The notes: generated by a model from the letters alone, not told the origin. A stretch of 64,000 nt of DNA from Flavobacterium sp. SUN052 (GCF_028867935.1 NZ_JAPQNS010000007.1:248001-312000); one strand, 5' to 3'; counted from the stretch's first letter, positions 34,074-44,896 are shown. A program made the numbers and translations.

Positions 34074-35706
34074 TTTACGAGCAATTCTTATCGGCATTTA
34101 TCTGGCCCTGGGCGTCTCGGCTGCCTCGGGGCAAACCACGCAACGCTACCTCGTCGTACTGCGCGACAAAGCTAATTCGCCGTTTAGCACCAGTCGCCCC
34201 GAACAGTTTTTGTCAGCCCGGTCGGTTAGTCGGCGGTCAAAACAGAACATTGCCCTGACCGAGCGCGACTTACCAGTGAATCCGGCTTATGTCAGCCAAA
34301 TTAGGGCAGCCGGAGCCGAAGTGCTGAATACCTCTCGCTGGCTCAACGCGGTACTGATTCGGGCCACGACAACGAGCCTGCAACAGGTGATCGCGTTGCC
34401 GTTTGTGAAAGGTCTAGAGTATGGCCAGCGAATTGGCAACTCTCGAATTGCTACTCCAACGGAACAAACCAAAGCAGCTAACAAATTTGGCGAAACACAG
34501 ACCCAGGCTCTCCCCTATGGTCCGTCGCTTACCCAGTTGAGCCAGTTGGGTCTCGACCAACTGCATGATCGCGGGTTTCGGGGTGAAGGAAAATTAGTTG
34601 CTATTCTGGATGCCGGTTTCCCGAACGCAAACACCGTTCCCTTTTTACAACCACTCATTACCGAAAACCGCATAGTTGCGACCTACGATTTTGTGGCCAA
34701 CAATCGTAATGTGTTTGACGATGACAGCCACGGGTTAAATGTCCTGTCGATTATGGCAGCTACGGCCGATAATCGACTCTATGGTGGGGCTTTCAAGGCT
34801 AGTTACGTCTTGATTCGCACCGAAGATGCCCCTACAGAATCGCCCATCGAAGAGGCTTACTGGCTTCTTGGTGCCGAATTTGCCGACAGTACGGGCGCTG
34901 ATGTGATCAACTCTTCCCTGGGTTACACGCAGTTCGACCCGGAGTTTGCCGCTTTAGACCATACATACCCTGACCTTAATGGTCGCACTACACTCGTCAG
35001 TCGGGCGGCTCAGTGGGCAGCCGAAACGGGAATGGCTGTGGTGATTGCGGCAGGCAACGAGGGCGCTGCACCCTGGCGCTATATTTCAGCCCCATCCGAT
35101 GCAGTAGATGTTCTATCGGTAGCCGCAACGACCTCTTCGGGCGTTCGGGCACAGTTTAGCAGTTTTGGGCCAGCCCCCGATGGACGCATCAAGCCCGATG
35201 TTGCCGCTCAGGGACAAAGTGATATTCTGGGAAATCCAAACGGAACCATAGGCTCTGGGTCAGGCACCTCGTTTGCCAGCCCGCTCATGGCCAGTTTTGT
35301 TACAACGCTCTGGCAGGCTTATCCGCAACTGACTGCCCGCGAAATTGTAGGCGTAGTGCGCCGGGCGGGGCATCAGTCCAAAAACCCCGACGATCAACTG
35401 GGGTATGGCATTCCAACTTTCGAACGGGCAGCCGCTTTAGCCGAGGTCTTTTCATTAACGGTAGCCTCGCCAAACCCCTTCACCGATGATGATTTTGTGA
35501 CCGTTCCTTTTGGCGAGCTCCCAACTACTACTACACTCGACGCCCAGCTGACCGATGTATCCGGGCGCATTGTCTGGCAGCAAACCGTCGCAGCTGAGCG
35601 GGTAGTTTCGTTATCATTCAAGCAATTGGCCTTACCAACGGGTATTTATCTGTTGAGTATCACCAGCGACGGCAAGCGAAAAACGGTTCGATTATTAAAA
35701 CGGTAA
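34060..35706 (+). CDS. Secreted S8 subtilisin-like protease with T9SS sorting domain
   Basis: This 548-residue protein has a signal peptide (residues ~1-25), an inhibitor-like propeptide (~28-125: RYLVVLRDKANSPF, then AGAEVLNTSRWLNAVLI), and a subtilase domain with the catalytic triad Asp in LVAILDAGF (~184), His in DDDSHGLNV (~224) and Ser in GSGTSFASP (~404). The last ~85 residues form a type A T9SS C-terminal domain (VASPNPFTDDDF, VSGRIVWQQTV, LPTGIYLLSI, ending KTVRLLKR), so it is exported across the outer membrane by type IX secretion. It overlaps the upstream lipoprotein gene by 14 bases. Confidence 0.93.
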   Translation: MGKTNLRAILIGIYLALGVSAASGQTTQRYLVVLRDKANSPFSTSRPEQFLSARSVSRRSKQNIALTERDLPVNPAYVSQIRAAGAEVLNTSRWLNAVLIRATTTSLQQVIALPFVKGLEYGQRIGNSRIATPTEQTKAANKFGETQTQALPYGPSLTQLSQLGLDQLHDRGFRGEGKLVAILDAGFPNANTVPFLQPLITENRIVATYDFVANNRNVFDDDSHGLNVLSIMAATADNRLYGGAFKASYVLIRTEDAPTESPIEEAYWLLGAEFADSTGADVINSSLGYTQFDPEFAALDHTYPDLNGRTTLVSRAAQWAAETGMAVVIAAGNEGAAPWRYISAPSDAVDVLSVAATTSSGVRAQFSSFGPAPDGRIKPDVAAQGQSDILGNPNGTIGSGSGTSFASPLMASFVTTLWQAYPQLTAREIVGVVRRAGHQSKNPDDQLGYGIPTFERAAALAEVFSLTVASPNPFTDDDFVTVPFGELPTTTTLDAQLTDVSGRIVWQQTVAAERVVSLSFKQLALPTGIYLLSITSDGKRKTVRLLKR

Positions 35707-35712
35707 CCAAGT

Positions 35713-36228
35713 ATGATTCTCAACGTTCACCTTGGCGATATCACAAAACTCGCCGTCGATGCAATTGTCAATGCTGCCAACAGTAGTCTACTGGGCGGGG
35801 GTGGTGTCGATGGCGCCATTCACCGGGCGGCTGGCCCCGATCTTCTACAGGAGTGCCGCCTGTTGCACGGCTGCAAAACAGGCGATGCTAAAATCACCAA
35901 AGGCTATCGCTTACCTGCCCAATACGTCATTCACGCTGTAGGGCCGGTTTGGGGTGGTGGCACACACGGCGAACCAGCCTTGCTGGCAAGCTGCTACCGT
36001 CGATCGCTCGAAATCGCTACGGAACACGGGCTAAAGTCAGTGGCTTTTCCGGGCATCAGCACCGGCATTTATGGGTATCCAAAAGATAAAGCAGCCCGAA
36101 TTGCGGTAGAAACGGTAGCTGACTTTGCCAAAAATCAAACTACTGTCGAGGAAGTCATCTTCGTTTGTTTCGACCCGGAAACGGAGCAGCTCTATCGTAA
36201 GCTACTTAGTGCGGTGCCCAAAACGTGA
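35713..36228 (+). CDS. Macro-domain protein (O-acetyl-ADP-ribose deacetylase-like)
   Basis: This 171-residue cytoplasmic protein is a complete macro domain of the YmdB/MacroD type: [27 protein letters not shown] (positions 13-39) forms the ADP-ribose binding loop, and [12 protein letters not shown] (~116-127) the diphosphate loop. These enzymes hydrolyse O-acetyl-ADP-ribose or remove mono-ADP-ribose from acidic residues. The gene starts 6 bases after the S8 protease stop on the same strand, yet the product has no signal peptide, so its place between two exported proteases is probably incidental. Confidence 0.93.
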   Translation: MILNVHLGDITKLAVDAIVNAANSSLLGGGGVDGAIHRAAGPDLLQECRLLHGCKTGDAKITKGYRLPAQYVIHAVGPVWGGGTHGEPALLASCYRRSLEIATEHGLKSVAFPGISTGIYGYPKDKAARIAVETVADFAKNQTTVEEVIFVCFDPETEQLYRKLLSAVPKT

Positions 36229-36315
36229 CTAAATAACCGTTCGTACACTTACGGATAAATACAACAGATTATTTTCATACATTGTCGGCAATTACCCACT
36301 CTACAGCTGACATTT

Positions 36316-39012
36316 ATGAAAAAAATTTACTTCTGCTCTCTCTTTTGGGTTGTTCTGGCTTTGTTCTCCACGGCTCACGCCCAATCAGTTAAATACCATC
36401 GGGTAAAAGTCACGATCAGTCCCGAGCGACTGGAATATTTGTTTAACAATGGCCTTGAAATAGACCATTTTAGCTACGAAAACAAAAAGGTCTTCACGGC
36501 TGAAGTTTCCGACGGCGATGTGGCCCTGTTCAATCACAATGGGTTTAAGGTAACCTACCTAGTTCGGGATCTGGAGAAAAACTACCAGGCGCTCAATGCA
36601 CAGATTGACCGTGAAGCCGCTAAAAAAAGTGGTACAGCCCGCGTTGCGGCTGTGGCTACACCTACCAATTTCAGCCTGGGGTCGTATGCGGGTTATTACT
36701 CCTTTGCCGAGTTACCCGCCCTCCTCGATCGGATGCGGGCGCTTTACCCAAACCTGATTACGGTTAAAACGTCTATTGGAAACTCCGTTGGGGGCCGTCC
36801 GCTGTACATGATCAAGATCAGCGATAACCCCGATGTAGACGAAAACGAGCCTGAATTGCTACTCAACGCGCTCCACCATGCCCGTGAACCGATGAGCCTG
36901 AGTCAGTTAGTTTTCTTCATGTGGCATATTCTGGAGAACTACAACACCGACAAGGAGATACAGACGCTGCTTAATAGTTCGGAGATTTATATTCTCCCCT
37001 GCACCAACCCCGACGGTTATGTGTATAACCAAACAACCAATCCGAACGGGGGTGGCATGTGGCGCAAAAATCGCCGTGCCAACGCCGATGGTACCAGCGG
37101 TGTTGACCTGAACCGCAATTATTCATACAACTACGCCATAGACAATGTTGGCTCCTCGCCCACTCCCTCGTCGGATACGTACCGGGGCACGGGCGCTTTT
37201 TCGGAACCCGAAACAGCGGCTCTTCGAAGCTTCGCGGCCCAGCATCAGTTCGTTACCACGTTTAACTACCATTCGTATAGTAACGTCTGTATTTATCCCT
37301 TCGAGAGTCTGAACCCCAATAATAATGCTGAGTTGAGCACCTTTCGGAGTGCCGCCACCTATCTGACTGCTGAGAACGGATTCGTCATTGGTAATTCCTC
37401 CGAAACGGTGGGCTATAAAGCCAACGGCACTGCTCCCGATTGGGAGTTTGGCGAGCGGGTTGCTAAAAGCAAAATTTACGGATTTACTCCCGAAATTGGC
37501 AGCGCGACTGATGGATTCTGGCCCGCTTCATCGCGGATCATACCACTGTGCAACACCATGATCGAGATGAACCGTAAGATGCTTAGATTATCTACGACCT
37601 ACGGTCGGGCCACGGCTACGGCTCCATTCACGGTAACCCAAACGGCAGGAAGCCTACGCTACCAGTTTCAGAATTTCAGCATAAAGCCCGGTAGCTTTAC
37701 TGTTTCAGCGACCAGTACGAGCAGTGCCGTTACTGGCGTGGGGCCCGCCAAGCTGTATACTGGCATGACTCTATTACAGACAACGCCCGATTCGTTCTCG
37801 TTTACTGTAGCCCCTAATACGCCCGTTGGCACTTTACTTACGTTTGAAATCAACGTCGACAATGGCATGTCGGCCATCAAGGAGACCGTTACGCTCACCT
37901 ACGCCCCCGCCTGTGGGTTGCCAACGGGACTGAATTCAACAAGCCTTTCTGAAACTGGCGCTACGCTGAGCTGGAACGCGGTAACGGGTGCATCTAGTTA
38001 CTCGGTGTCCATAAAACCCAAAAGCACTACGGTCTGGCCCGCTGATATAACCGTGAGTGGCCCGTCGTATGTGGCAACTGGGCTCCTGAGCAATACCGAT
38101 TACGATTGGCGCGTAAAAGCCAACTGTGGCAATTACACATCCGCTTCGTTTAAAACCCTGTTACAAACCTGCTTCAGAGAAACGGGTGGCCTGGTTGTAT
38201 TTGAAGCTGAAAATTACCAGTCAGTTACGGTTGGAACGGGTGCGGCTGCCGGCCGAACCTGGGTACCTCAAACCATTAGCACGGCTTCGGGCGGAATTGG
38301 CATGCAGGCTACAGGCTTCAATCTAAACCTGGGAAATTCATTGGTTGGCCCCCGTTTAGACTATGCGTTGAATTTTACTACGACAGGCACCTACTACGTC
38401 TGGGTACGAATGGCTGCCGGTCCTAGCCGCACTGATGATGACTCGTTTCATCTAGGCTTAGACGGCACCGCCGTTACCCTGAATCCGGCCACCTCCAACT
38501 ACAATAACGGGAGCAATGTGATGACCTGGATCAAAGCTGCGGGGGCGACAGCTTTCCGCGTTGTAGTGTCGACTCCCGGTTCACATACGCTCAATTTATG
38601 GATGCGTGAAGACGGGGTTCGCGTCGATAAATTTGTGCTGACAACTAGCTCGACCTATACCCCAACTGGCAATGGTCCGGTAATGAGCGCTGGCTGCAAC
38701 AGTCCAGCCTTGGTTCTGACATCCCGCCTGGCAACTGAATCGTCTGACGAGCCAGACCTGGATGTAATGGCTTACCCTAATCCGTTTGATGAAAGCATTA
38801 CGGTTTCCCTTAAGGAAACAGCGGGCCTTAGTACTGGGGATGGCAGCAATCTACGGCTGATCAGCAGTGACGGGCGGGTACATTATCAGGCCGTGCTGTC
38901 AGAAAAGGAAAAAGAACGGGTTATTTCCACTAAATCGATACCAGCGGGAGCCTACTTCATCGAGGTGATCCGTAATGGGCAACGCAAAGTTGTGGCCGTG
39001 CGAAAGTTATAG
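36316..39012 (+). CDS. Secreted M14 zinc carboxypeptidase with FnIII, CBM-like and T9SS domains
   Basis: This 898-residue multidomain protein has a signal peptide to ~23, a propeptide-like domain (~25-105), and an M14 catalytic domain (~120-430) with zinc ligands His188 and Glu191 in LHHARE, the NPDGY segment, VDLNRNYSYNY, the late His in FNYHSYS, and catalytic Glu393 in FTPEIGS. It is followed by a FnIII-like module (~530-605, LSWNAVTGASSYSVSI), a carbohydrate-binding-type beta-sandwich (~620-770, FEAENYQSV, YYVWVRMAAG), and a type A T9SS tail (~800-898, YPNPFDESITV to RKVVAVRKL). It cleaves C-terminal residues of extracellular peptides, probably while bound to a surface or glycan. Confidence 0.93.
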   Translation: MKKIYFCSLFWVVLALFSTAHAQSVKYHRVKVTISPERLEYLFNNGLEIDHFSYENKKVFTAEVSDGDVALFNHNGFKVTYLVRDLEKNYQALNAQIDREAAKKSGTARVAAVATPTNFSLGSYAGYYSFAELPALLDRMRALYPNLITVKTSIGNSVGGRPLYMIKISDNPDVDENEPELLLNALHHAREPMSLSQLVFFMWHILENYNTDKEIQTLLNSSEIYILPCTNPDGYVYNQTTNPNGGGMWRKNRRANADGTSGVDLNRNYSYNYAIDNVGSSPTPSSDTYRGTGAFSEPETAALRSFAAQHQFVTTFNYHSYSNVCIYPFESLNPNNNAELSTFRSAATYLTAENGFVIGNSSETVGYKANGTAPDWEFGERVAKSKIYGFTPEIGSATDGFWPASSRIIPLCNTMIEMNRKMLRLSTTYGRATATAPFTVTQTAGSLRYQFQNFSIKPGSFTVSATSTSSAVTGVGPAKLYTGMTLLQTTPDSFSFTVAPNTPVGTLLTFEINVDNGMSAIKETVTLTYAPACGLPTGLNSTSLSETGATLSWNAVTGASSYSVSIKPKSTTVWPADITVSGPSYVATGLLSNTDYDWRVKANCGNYTSASFKTLLQTCFRETGGLVVFEAENYQSVTVGTGAAAGRTWVPQTISTASGGIGMQATGFNLNLGNSLVGPRLDYALNFTTTGTYYVWVRMAAGPSRTDDDSFHLGLDGTAVTLNPATSNYNNGSNVMTWIKAAGATAFRVVVSTPGSHTLNLWMREDGVRVDKFVLTTSSTYTPTGNGPVMSAGCNSPALVLTSRLATESSDEPDLDVMAYPNPFDESITVSLKETAGLSTGDGSNLRLISSDGRVHYQAVLSEKEKERVISTKSIPAGAYFIEVIRNGQRKVVAVRKL

Positions 39013-39020
39013 AGACAGGC

Positions 39021-40412
<1,392 letters not shown>

Positions 40413-40577
40413 CAGATGGGTTTTGCGGTAATAGACCGCTAAAATACCAACCCCACTCTGTATCCCACGCAATTACTTGAGGATTTTTACAGCAATACTT
40501 GCTTCGTGGTTAGAATCAACCACTCCGTCTAAAAAGACATTTGGGCTTACCAGCTTTGACGGCTAGACCAATAGCTC

Positions 40578-40910
40578 TTAGAAATTTTCGGTAGCCATAA
40601 ACTGGCTGAAACGAGCAAGCAGTTCCTGGTAGCGTTTCAGATACGCAAGACCTTCTGGGGTCAACGTGGCCCCCCCTCCTTTTTGGCCACCGGTTTGGGT
40701 GACCACCATGGGTTGCTCGGCCAGCCGGTTGAATGATTGTACCAGATCCCAGGCCCGCTTATACGACATGTTCATCGCCTTAGCCGCAAGATTAATGGAA
40801 CCGGTTTGCTGAATGTGTTGCAACAGTTCCATACGACCAATGCCAATAAAACGCTCGCCATCAGTCGTTTCCAGCCAAATCCGGCCATTAATCCTTAAGT
40901 CGATCATCAA
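40578..40910 (-). CDS. ModE N-terminal-like winged-helix regulator
   Basis: This 110-residue protein is a stand-alone LysR-type winged helix of the ModE N-terminal family: GRMELLQHIQQTGSINLAAKAMNMSYKRAWDLVQSFN forms the helix-turn-helix, followed by the wing VTQTGGQKGGGATLTPEG. It lacks the molybdate-binding MOP domains, so it cannot sense molybdate by the ModE route on its own. Proteins of this type regulate molybdate transport or cofactor genes, but no such genes are adjacent. Its promoter element is at 40943-40950, with the end of the basic secreted protein gene upstream. Confidence 0.85.
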   Translation of the reverse strand: MMIDLRINGRIWLETTDGERFIGIGRMELLQHIQQTGSINLAAKAMNMSYKRAWDLVQSFNRLAEQPMVVTQTGGQKGGGATLTPEGLAYLKRYQELLARFSQFMATENF

Positions 40911-40942
40911 TCTGCCTAATTAGTGAGTATTCCCGGTTGCCA

Positions 40943-40950
40943 CAAAAGTA
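40943..40950 (-). promoter_or_regulatory. -7 promoter element of the ModE-like gene
   Basis: On the minus strand this reads TACTTTTG (TAnnTTTG), about 33 bases upstream of the start codon at 40910. It directly follows the terminator hairpin of the upstream gene. Confidence 0.5.
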
Positions 40951-40951
40951 A

Positions 40952-40981
40952 GAAGGGCAACGCGATCTCACGTTGCCCTTC
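40952..40981 (-). terminator. Terminator of the basic secreted protein gene
   Basis: GAAGGGCAACG (40952-40962) and CGTTGCCCTTC (40971-40981) form a perfect 11-base stem with an 8-base loop, 16 bases past the minus-strand stop at 40998. The T-run on the minus strand is interrupted. Confidence 0.65.
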
Positions 40982-40997
40982 TTTTAATTACCAGCGT

Positions 40998-41450
40998 TTA
41001 TTCGTTGCCCGTTGGCGTTTCCTCTGCCGGTTCAATTATGGCTGGCTTAGTTGCTCTACGGGCCTCGCGTTTGTCGGATACGCCCGACGGACGCGGGTTT
41101 TTGTAGTTATAACCCGATACTAACTCTGGGTTGGTTTCCCGGTTTCGACGCGGCCTGAACACCATCCGCGACGCACCCGGTTCTACATTAGCGGTTCGTT
41201 TATAATCACCCATTCGCACCTGTCGCCGGTCACGCCCCTGTTGCCCAAGCACAATTTCGGATTCCCAGGCGCGGGCGGCAGCTGCTTTGTTCGGATGCTT
41301 GTAATTACGAATTGAATAAGTTGGGTCGTTTTGAATTTTATTGTCGGTTTGTGCGAACCCGTTTGGCGACAATGCCGCATTCAAAAAAAACGCGCCCATC
41401 AACATCCCTTTCAACGACCTGCGGGCCGCCTTTATCGGTTGACTAGTCAT
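40998..41450 (-). CDS. Small basic secreted protein, function unknown
   Basis: This 150-residue protein has a signal peptide that ends at GFAQ (residues ~1-34). The mature protein is strongly basic with many Arg (GQQGRDRRQVRMGDYKRTANV, RPRRNRETNP, KREARRATK) and then ends in an acidic tail (EPAEETPTGNE). No domain is recognised; it looks largely unstructured. It may bind nucleic acid, polysaccharide or lipopolysaccharide, but that is only suggested by charge. It has its own terminator and sits between two regulatory or housekeeping genes with no functional link visible. Confidence 0.6.
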   Translation of the reverse strand: MTSQPIKAARRSLKGMLMGAFFLNAALSPNGFAQTDNKIQNDPTYSIRNYKHPNKAAAARAWESEIVLGQQGRDRRQVRMGDYKRTANVEPGASRMVFRPRRNRETNPELVSGYNYKNPRPSGVSDKREARRATKPAIIEPAEETPTGNE

Positions 41451-41568
41451 GTTTCTGTGGTTTTGTTGTACAATACCAGTTAACTGGTATTCACTGCAAA
41501 TAACACAAAAAATAGCAACTATATTTTTCGTTATTAGATATTTATGACATATTCTAAGCTTTTTCTAA

Positions 41569-42120
41569 TTATTTATTCATCTTTTCGACCATTCTCCGTA
41601 TTGACTCTTCGTCAGTGAAGCGAATAATATTTTCCAGATTTACCCATTGTATTGATTTCGTTTCGCCAGATTGAACAAACGCTTCATTAGGGTTTGCTTC
41701 GATTAAAAAACGAATGTCGTAGTGCCAATGGGCAGGTTCATTGGCCCGTTCTGGAATCCGGTGTACATCGACATCAAAAATGGCTGGCGCTTCGCCGGGA
41801 CGATGCACAAACTGAAGCTGGGTAAGGCCAGTCTCTTCGTGCGCTTCCTGCATGGCTACAGCTGCCACATTAGGGTTACCATCGGCATGGCCACCGGGTT
41901 GAAACCACCGGTCGAGTTTGCGGTGATGAATGAGCACCACCTGCGTCCGGTCTGGCGACGTGATCCATGCCGAACCCGTAACGTGGCCCATCGCTAACGA
42001 CCGCTCAAAACAGTCAGGTTGTTGCGTGACAAAGGCGATGGTGTCAAGCCACATTGTTCGTTCATTTGGGTCGGTGGGGGTGTACTGGCGAAGCAGAGAG
42101 AGCAAGGATTGACGGTGCAT
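41569..42120 (-). CDS. Nudix hydrolase
   Basis: This 183-residue cytoplasmic protein hydrolyses nucleoside diphosphates linked to another group. The Nudix box reads GHADGNPNVAAVAMQEAHEETGL (split here: GHADGNPN then VAAVAMQEAHEETGL), matching GX5EX7REUXEEXGU except for Pro in place of the first Glu and Gln in place of Arg; this variant is common in Nudix proteins of unknown substrate. The EE pair that binds the metal is intact. The N-terminus has a helical segment (LLSLLRQYTPTDPNE). It is transcribed divergently from the DUF2911 gene. Confidence 0.88.
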   Translation of the reverse strand: MHRQSLLSLLRQYTPTDPNERTMWLDTIAFVTQQPDCFERSLAMGHVTGSAWITSPDRTQVVLIHHRKLDRWFQPGGHADGNPNVAAVAMQEAHEETGLTQLQFVHRPGEAPAIFDVDVHRIPERANEPAHWHYDIRFLIEANPNEAFVQSGETKSIQWVNLENIIRFTDEESIRRMVEKMNK

Positions 42121-42190
42121 TATCGGAAGTTGTCAGAAAAAAAGCGCAATTTCGCGCAGTAATTGACTTATCCCAAAACAAACAAAAATC

Positions 42191-43096
42191 ATGCGTAAAC
42201 TGCTGCTCTCAACAGCCGCTCTGTGTTTGGTAGCCCAATTGGCTACTGCCCAGATTCGTCTGCCCCAGCCCAGCCCCGGTGCGTCGGTCATGCAGACCGT
42301 TGGCACCACCGACATCACCGTGAAATACTCACGGCCAAGCCTTAAAGGTCGCGAGCCTTTTACCAGTGCTCTTGTCCCTTATGGTAAAGTGTGGCGCACT
42401 GGCGCTAACGCGGCTACCAATTTCAACACGACAACGGATTTGATGGTGAATGGTCAGAAACTGGCCGCTGGTACATACGCACTGCTGTCGATCCCTGAGC
42501 AAAACCAGTGGACAATCATTTTCAATAAGAACGTAGCGACAACGGAAGCTGATTACAAGCAAACAGAAGATGCGCTGCGCGTTACGGTAACACCGGGTAC
42601 TTCGAGTGTTAAAACGGAATCGTTTACGATCGATTTTAGCGACGTTACCGACAGTACGGCCAAGATGAACATTATGTGGGGCAATGCCCGCGCCAGTGTT
42701 CCAATGGGTGTTGATGTTAACGCCAACGCAGCTGCTAACGTAGATAAAGCCGTTGCCGAGAAGCCAGAAGACGCAGCCGTTTTACAAGCTGCTGCATCGT
42801 ACAATCTCTCGAAAGGTCGCAATCTAGATCAGGCTCTTGCCTGGACAGACAAGTCGATTGGCTTGAAAGAGACATACCGCAATGTGTGGGTGAAAGCGCA
42901 GATTCTGGCCAAAATGGGTAAGTTTGCCGAAGCTGTCCCTCTCGCCCAAAAAGCCATGACGTTGGGTGAAGCGTCGGGCGATGCTGCTTTCCCATTCTTC
43001 AAAGATGCTATCGCTAAAGGCGTTACTGAATACTCATCGAAGATGCCAGCTGTACCTACTGCCGTAAAAGGCATGAAGGCTAAGAAGAAAAGCTAG
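42191..43096 (+). CDS. Secreted DUF2911 protein with C-terminal TPR-like region
   Basis: This 301-residue protein has a signal peptide (MRKLLLSTAALCLVAQLATAQ), then a DUF2911 domain (~22-170) with the signature ITVKYSRPSLKGREPF, VPYGKVWRTGANAAT and AGTYALLSIP. The C-terminal part (~180-290) is helical with TPR-like spacing (ALAWTDKSIGLKETYRNVWVKAQILAKMGKFAEAVPLAQKA, given as two adjacent helices). The domain is common in Bacteroidota secretomes; its function is not known to me. A well-formed terminator follows 35 bases after the stop. Confidence 0.88.
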   Translation: MRKLLLSTAALCLVAQLATAQIRLPQPSPGASVMQTVGTTDITVKYSRPSLKGREPFTSALVPYGKVWRTGANAATNFNTTTDLMVNGQKLAAGTYALLSIPEQNQWTIIFNKNVATTEADYKQTEDALRVTVTPGTSSVKTESFTIDFSDVTDSTAKMNIMWGNARASVPMGVDVNANAAANVDKAVAEKPEDAAVLQAAASYNLSKGRNLDQALAWTDKSIGLKETYRNVWVKAQILAKMGKFAEAVPLAQKAMTLGEASGDAAFPFFKDAIAKGVTEYSSKMPAVPTAVKGMKAKKKS

Positions 43097-43131
43097 TTTC
43101 AGTGAGCATTTAGCAACGATCAGCTAATAGT

Positions 43132-43171
43132 AAAACGCCCCCGGTGCCAGTTGGTACTAGGGGCGTTTTTT
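43132..43171 (+). terminator. Rho-independent terminator after the DUF2911 gene
   Basis: AAAACGCCCC (43132-43141) pairs with GGGGCGTTTT (43160-43169), giving a 10-base stem, an 18-base loop and a T-run. The A-run on the other side means it could also stop the minus-strand symporter transcript, which ends at 43196. Confidence 0.85.
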
Positions 43172-43195
43172 ATTTGCACAACCTTTGGCAACTCA

Positions 43196-44896
43196 CTATT
43201 CACTGCCAACTGTTGGCTTTCCTGTAAACTGCTGAATTCCCCAGGCTAACCCAACAACCAGCAAACAGCCGATTACGTTGAGCCAGAGGAAAGCTGTGAG
43301 TTCTAATTGCCAGCTTACTACAACAAGAGCCTCCCCAATAAGGGCGGCCAAGAAAGTAGCTTTTCCTCCGATGTTTTTGAAGTAAAACGCTACGACAAAA
43401 ATGCCCAGGATAACGCCGTAAAACAGCGATCCCAGAATATTCACAGCCTCGATCATGTTGCCCATTCGGTTCGCAAATTGCGCTACTACAATACAGAACA
43501 CACCCCAGCCCGCCGTGGCCCAGCGCGAAGCGGCTAAATAATGCCCATCGGAAGCTCCCGGCCGAAAACTACGTTTGTAAATATCAACTATGGTGGTAGA
43601 AGCCAACGAGTTATACGCTGCCGCAATTGATCCCATTGAGGCACTGAAGATTACCGCAATCAGCAATCCGATCAGACCATGAGGCAGGTAGTCGAGCACA
43701 AAGCGGAGGAAGACGTAGTTTGTATCGTTGGTATCGGCTGCAGGATTGTTCTTCACAATCAGCTTCACCACTTCGCCCCGGTTGGTTTTGATGGCAGCAT
43801 CGGCTGCGAGCAACTGGGTACGGGCCACTTCGATACCCGGATCATTGTCAGACTTGAGCGCTGACTGGAGGTTCAAAACTTGTTTCTGGCGCTCAGTGGT
43901 CAGAAGTTGATGTTTGCTTTCGAGCAGATTGTAGTCTGGAGCATACTGGCTCAGTTTGAGCTTATCAGTTTCAATCGTGTTGAAGAAAACGGGTGATTCC
44001 CGGAACTGATAGAATACAAAAACCAATACCCCAACCAGCAGAATCAGGAACTGCATGGGTACCTTGAGCATTCCGTTCATCAACAAGCCCAACCGGCTCT
44101 GCCCTATCGACTGCCCGGTTAGGTAGCGCCCCACCTGCGATTGATCGGTACCGAAATAGGAGAGTTGTAAAAAGAAGCCACCAATCAGGCCTGACCACAG
44201 GTTGTAGCGGCTGTTGGGATCGAACTTCAGGTCGATCAGGTTCATGCGCCCGGCCTTACCCGCCACCTGTAAGGCATCGCCGAAACCAACGCCTTCGGGC
44301 ATCAGGTGAACCGTCATATAGCCCGCAACAGCCATCGCTCCCGTTACAATTGTCATCTGTTGCAGGTGCGTGTATGAGATGGCTTTGGTTCCGCCCGATA
44401 CGGTGTAAATCAGCACAATACCGCCCATCAACAGGTTGGTCCAATAGATATTCCAGCCCAGAATAGTGGACAGAATTATGGCGGGCGCATAAATAGAAAT
44501 CCCCGTCGACAGCCCCCGCGAGATCAGGAAAAGAATTGCCGTGAGGCTCCTCACCCGGCGGTCGAAACGGCCTTCCAGAAACTCGTATGCGGTATACACC
44601 TTAAGCCGGTGAAAAATGGGCACAAACGTGATCGAGAGCACGACCATTGCCAACGGCAGGCCAAAGTAAAACTGCACAAAGCGCATACCATCGGAGAACC
44701 CCTGCCCCGGTGCCGACAGAAACGTGACCGCACTGGCCTGCGTAGCCATCACCGATAAACAGACATGATACCACGGCAGCGAGTTTCCCGCCAGCAGGTA
44801 ATCGTCCATGCTGTTGCTGCCCCGACTTCGATAGATACCGTATATAATAATGAGGGCCAATGTCAGACCCAGTACACCCCAGTCTAAGATACTCAT
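43196..44896 (-). CDS. Sodium:solute symporter family protein
   Basis: This 566-residue inner-membrane transporter has the LeuT-like SSS fold with about 13 TM helices. Family signatures include LLAGNSLPWYHVCLSVMAT, SAVTFLSAPG, RGLSTGISIYAPA and GLLIAVIFSASMGSIAAAYNSL. Between TM helices near residues 310-400 is a long helical, charged insert (KLKLSQYAPDYN, then HQLLTTERQKQVLNL, continuing) outside the core fold. Substrate cannot be assigned; relatives carry sialic acid, sugars or amino acids with sodium. It is translationally coupled to a 41-residue membrane protein whose stop overlaps its start (ATGA at 44893-44896). Confidence 0.92.
   Translation of the reverse strand: MSILDWGVLGLTLALIIIYGIYRSRGSNSMDDYLLAGNSLPWYHVCLSVMATQASAVTFLSAPGQGFSDGMRFVQFYFGLPLAMVVLSITFVPIFHRLKVYTAYEFLEGRFDRRVRSLTAILFLISRGLSTGISIYAPAIILSTILGWNIYWTNLLMGGIVLIYTVSGGTKAISYTHLQQMTIVTGAMAVAGYMTVHLMPEGVGFGDALQVAGKAGRMNLIDLKFDPNSRYNLWSGLIGGFFLQLSYFGTDQSQVGRYLTGQSIGQSRLGLLMNGMLKVPMQFLILLVGVLVFVFYQFRESPVFFNTIETDKLKLSQYAPDYNLLESKHQLLTTERQKQVLNLQSALKSDNDPGIEVARTQLLAADAAIKTNRGEVVKLIVKNNPAADTNDTNYVFLRFVLDYLPHGLIGLLIAVIFSASMGSIAAAYNSLASTTIVDIYKRSFRPGASDGHYLAASRWATAGWGVFCIVVAQFANRMGNMIEAVNILGSLFYGVILGIFVVAFYFKNIGGKATFLAALIGEALVVVSWQLELTAFLWLNVIGCLLVVGLAWGIQQFTGKPTVGSE

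Noticed and set aside
35713..36228. Macro-domain gene considered as part of an ADP-ribosylation toxin or defence system
   Set aside because: No ADP-ribosyltransferase, NADase or other defence gene is adjacent; the neighbours are secreted proteases.
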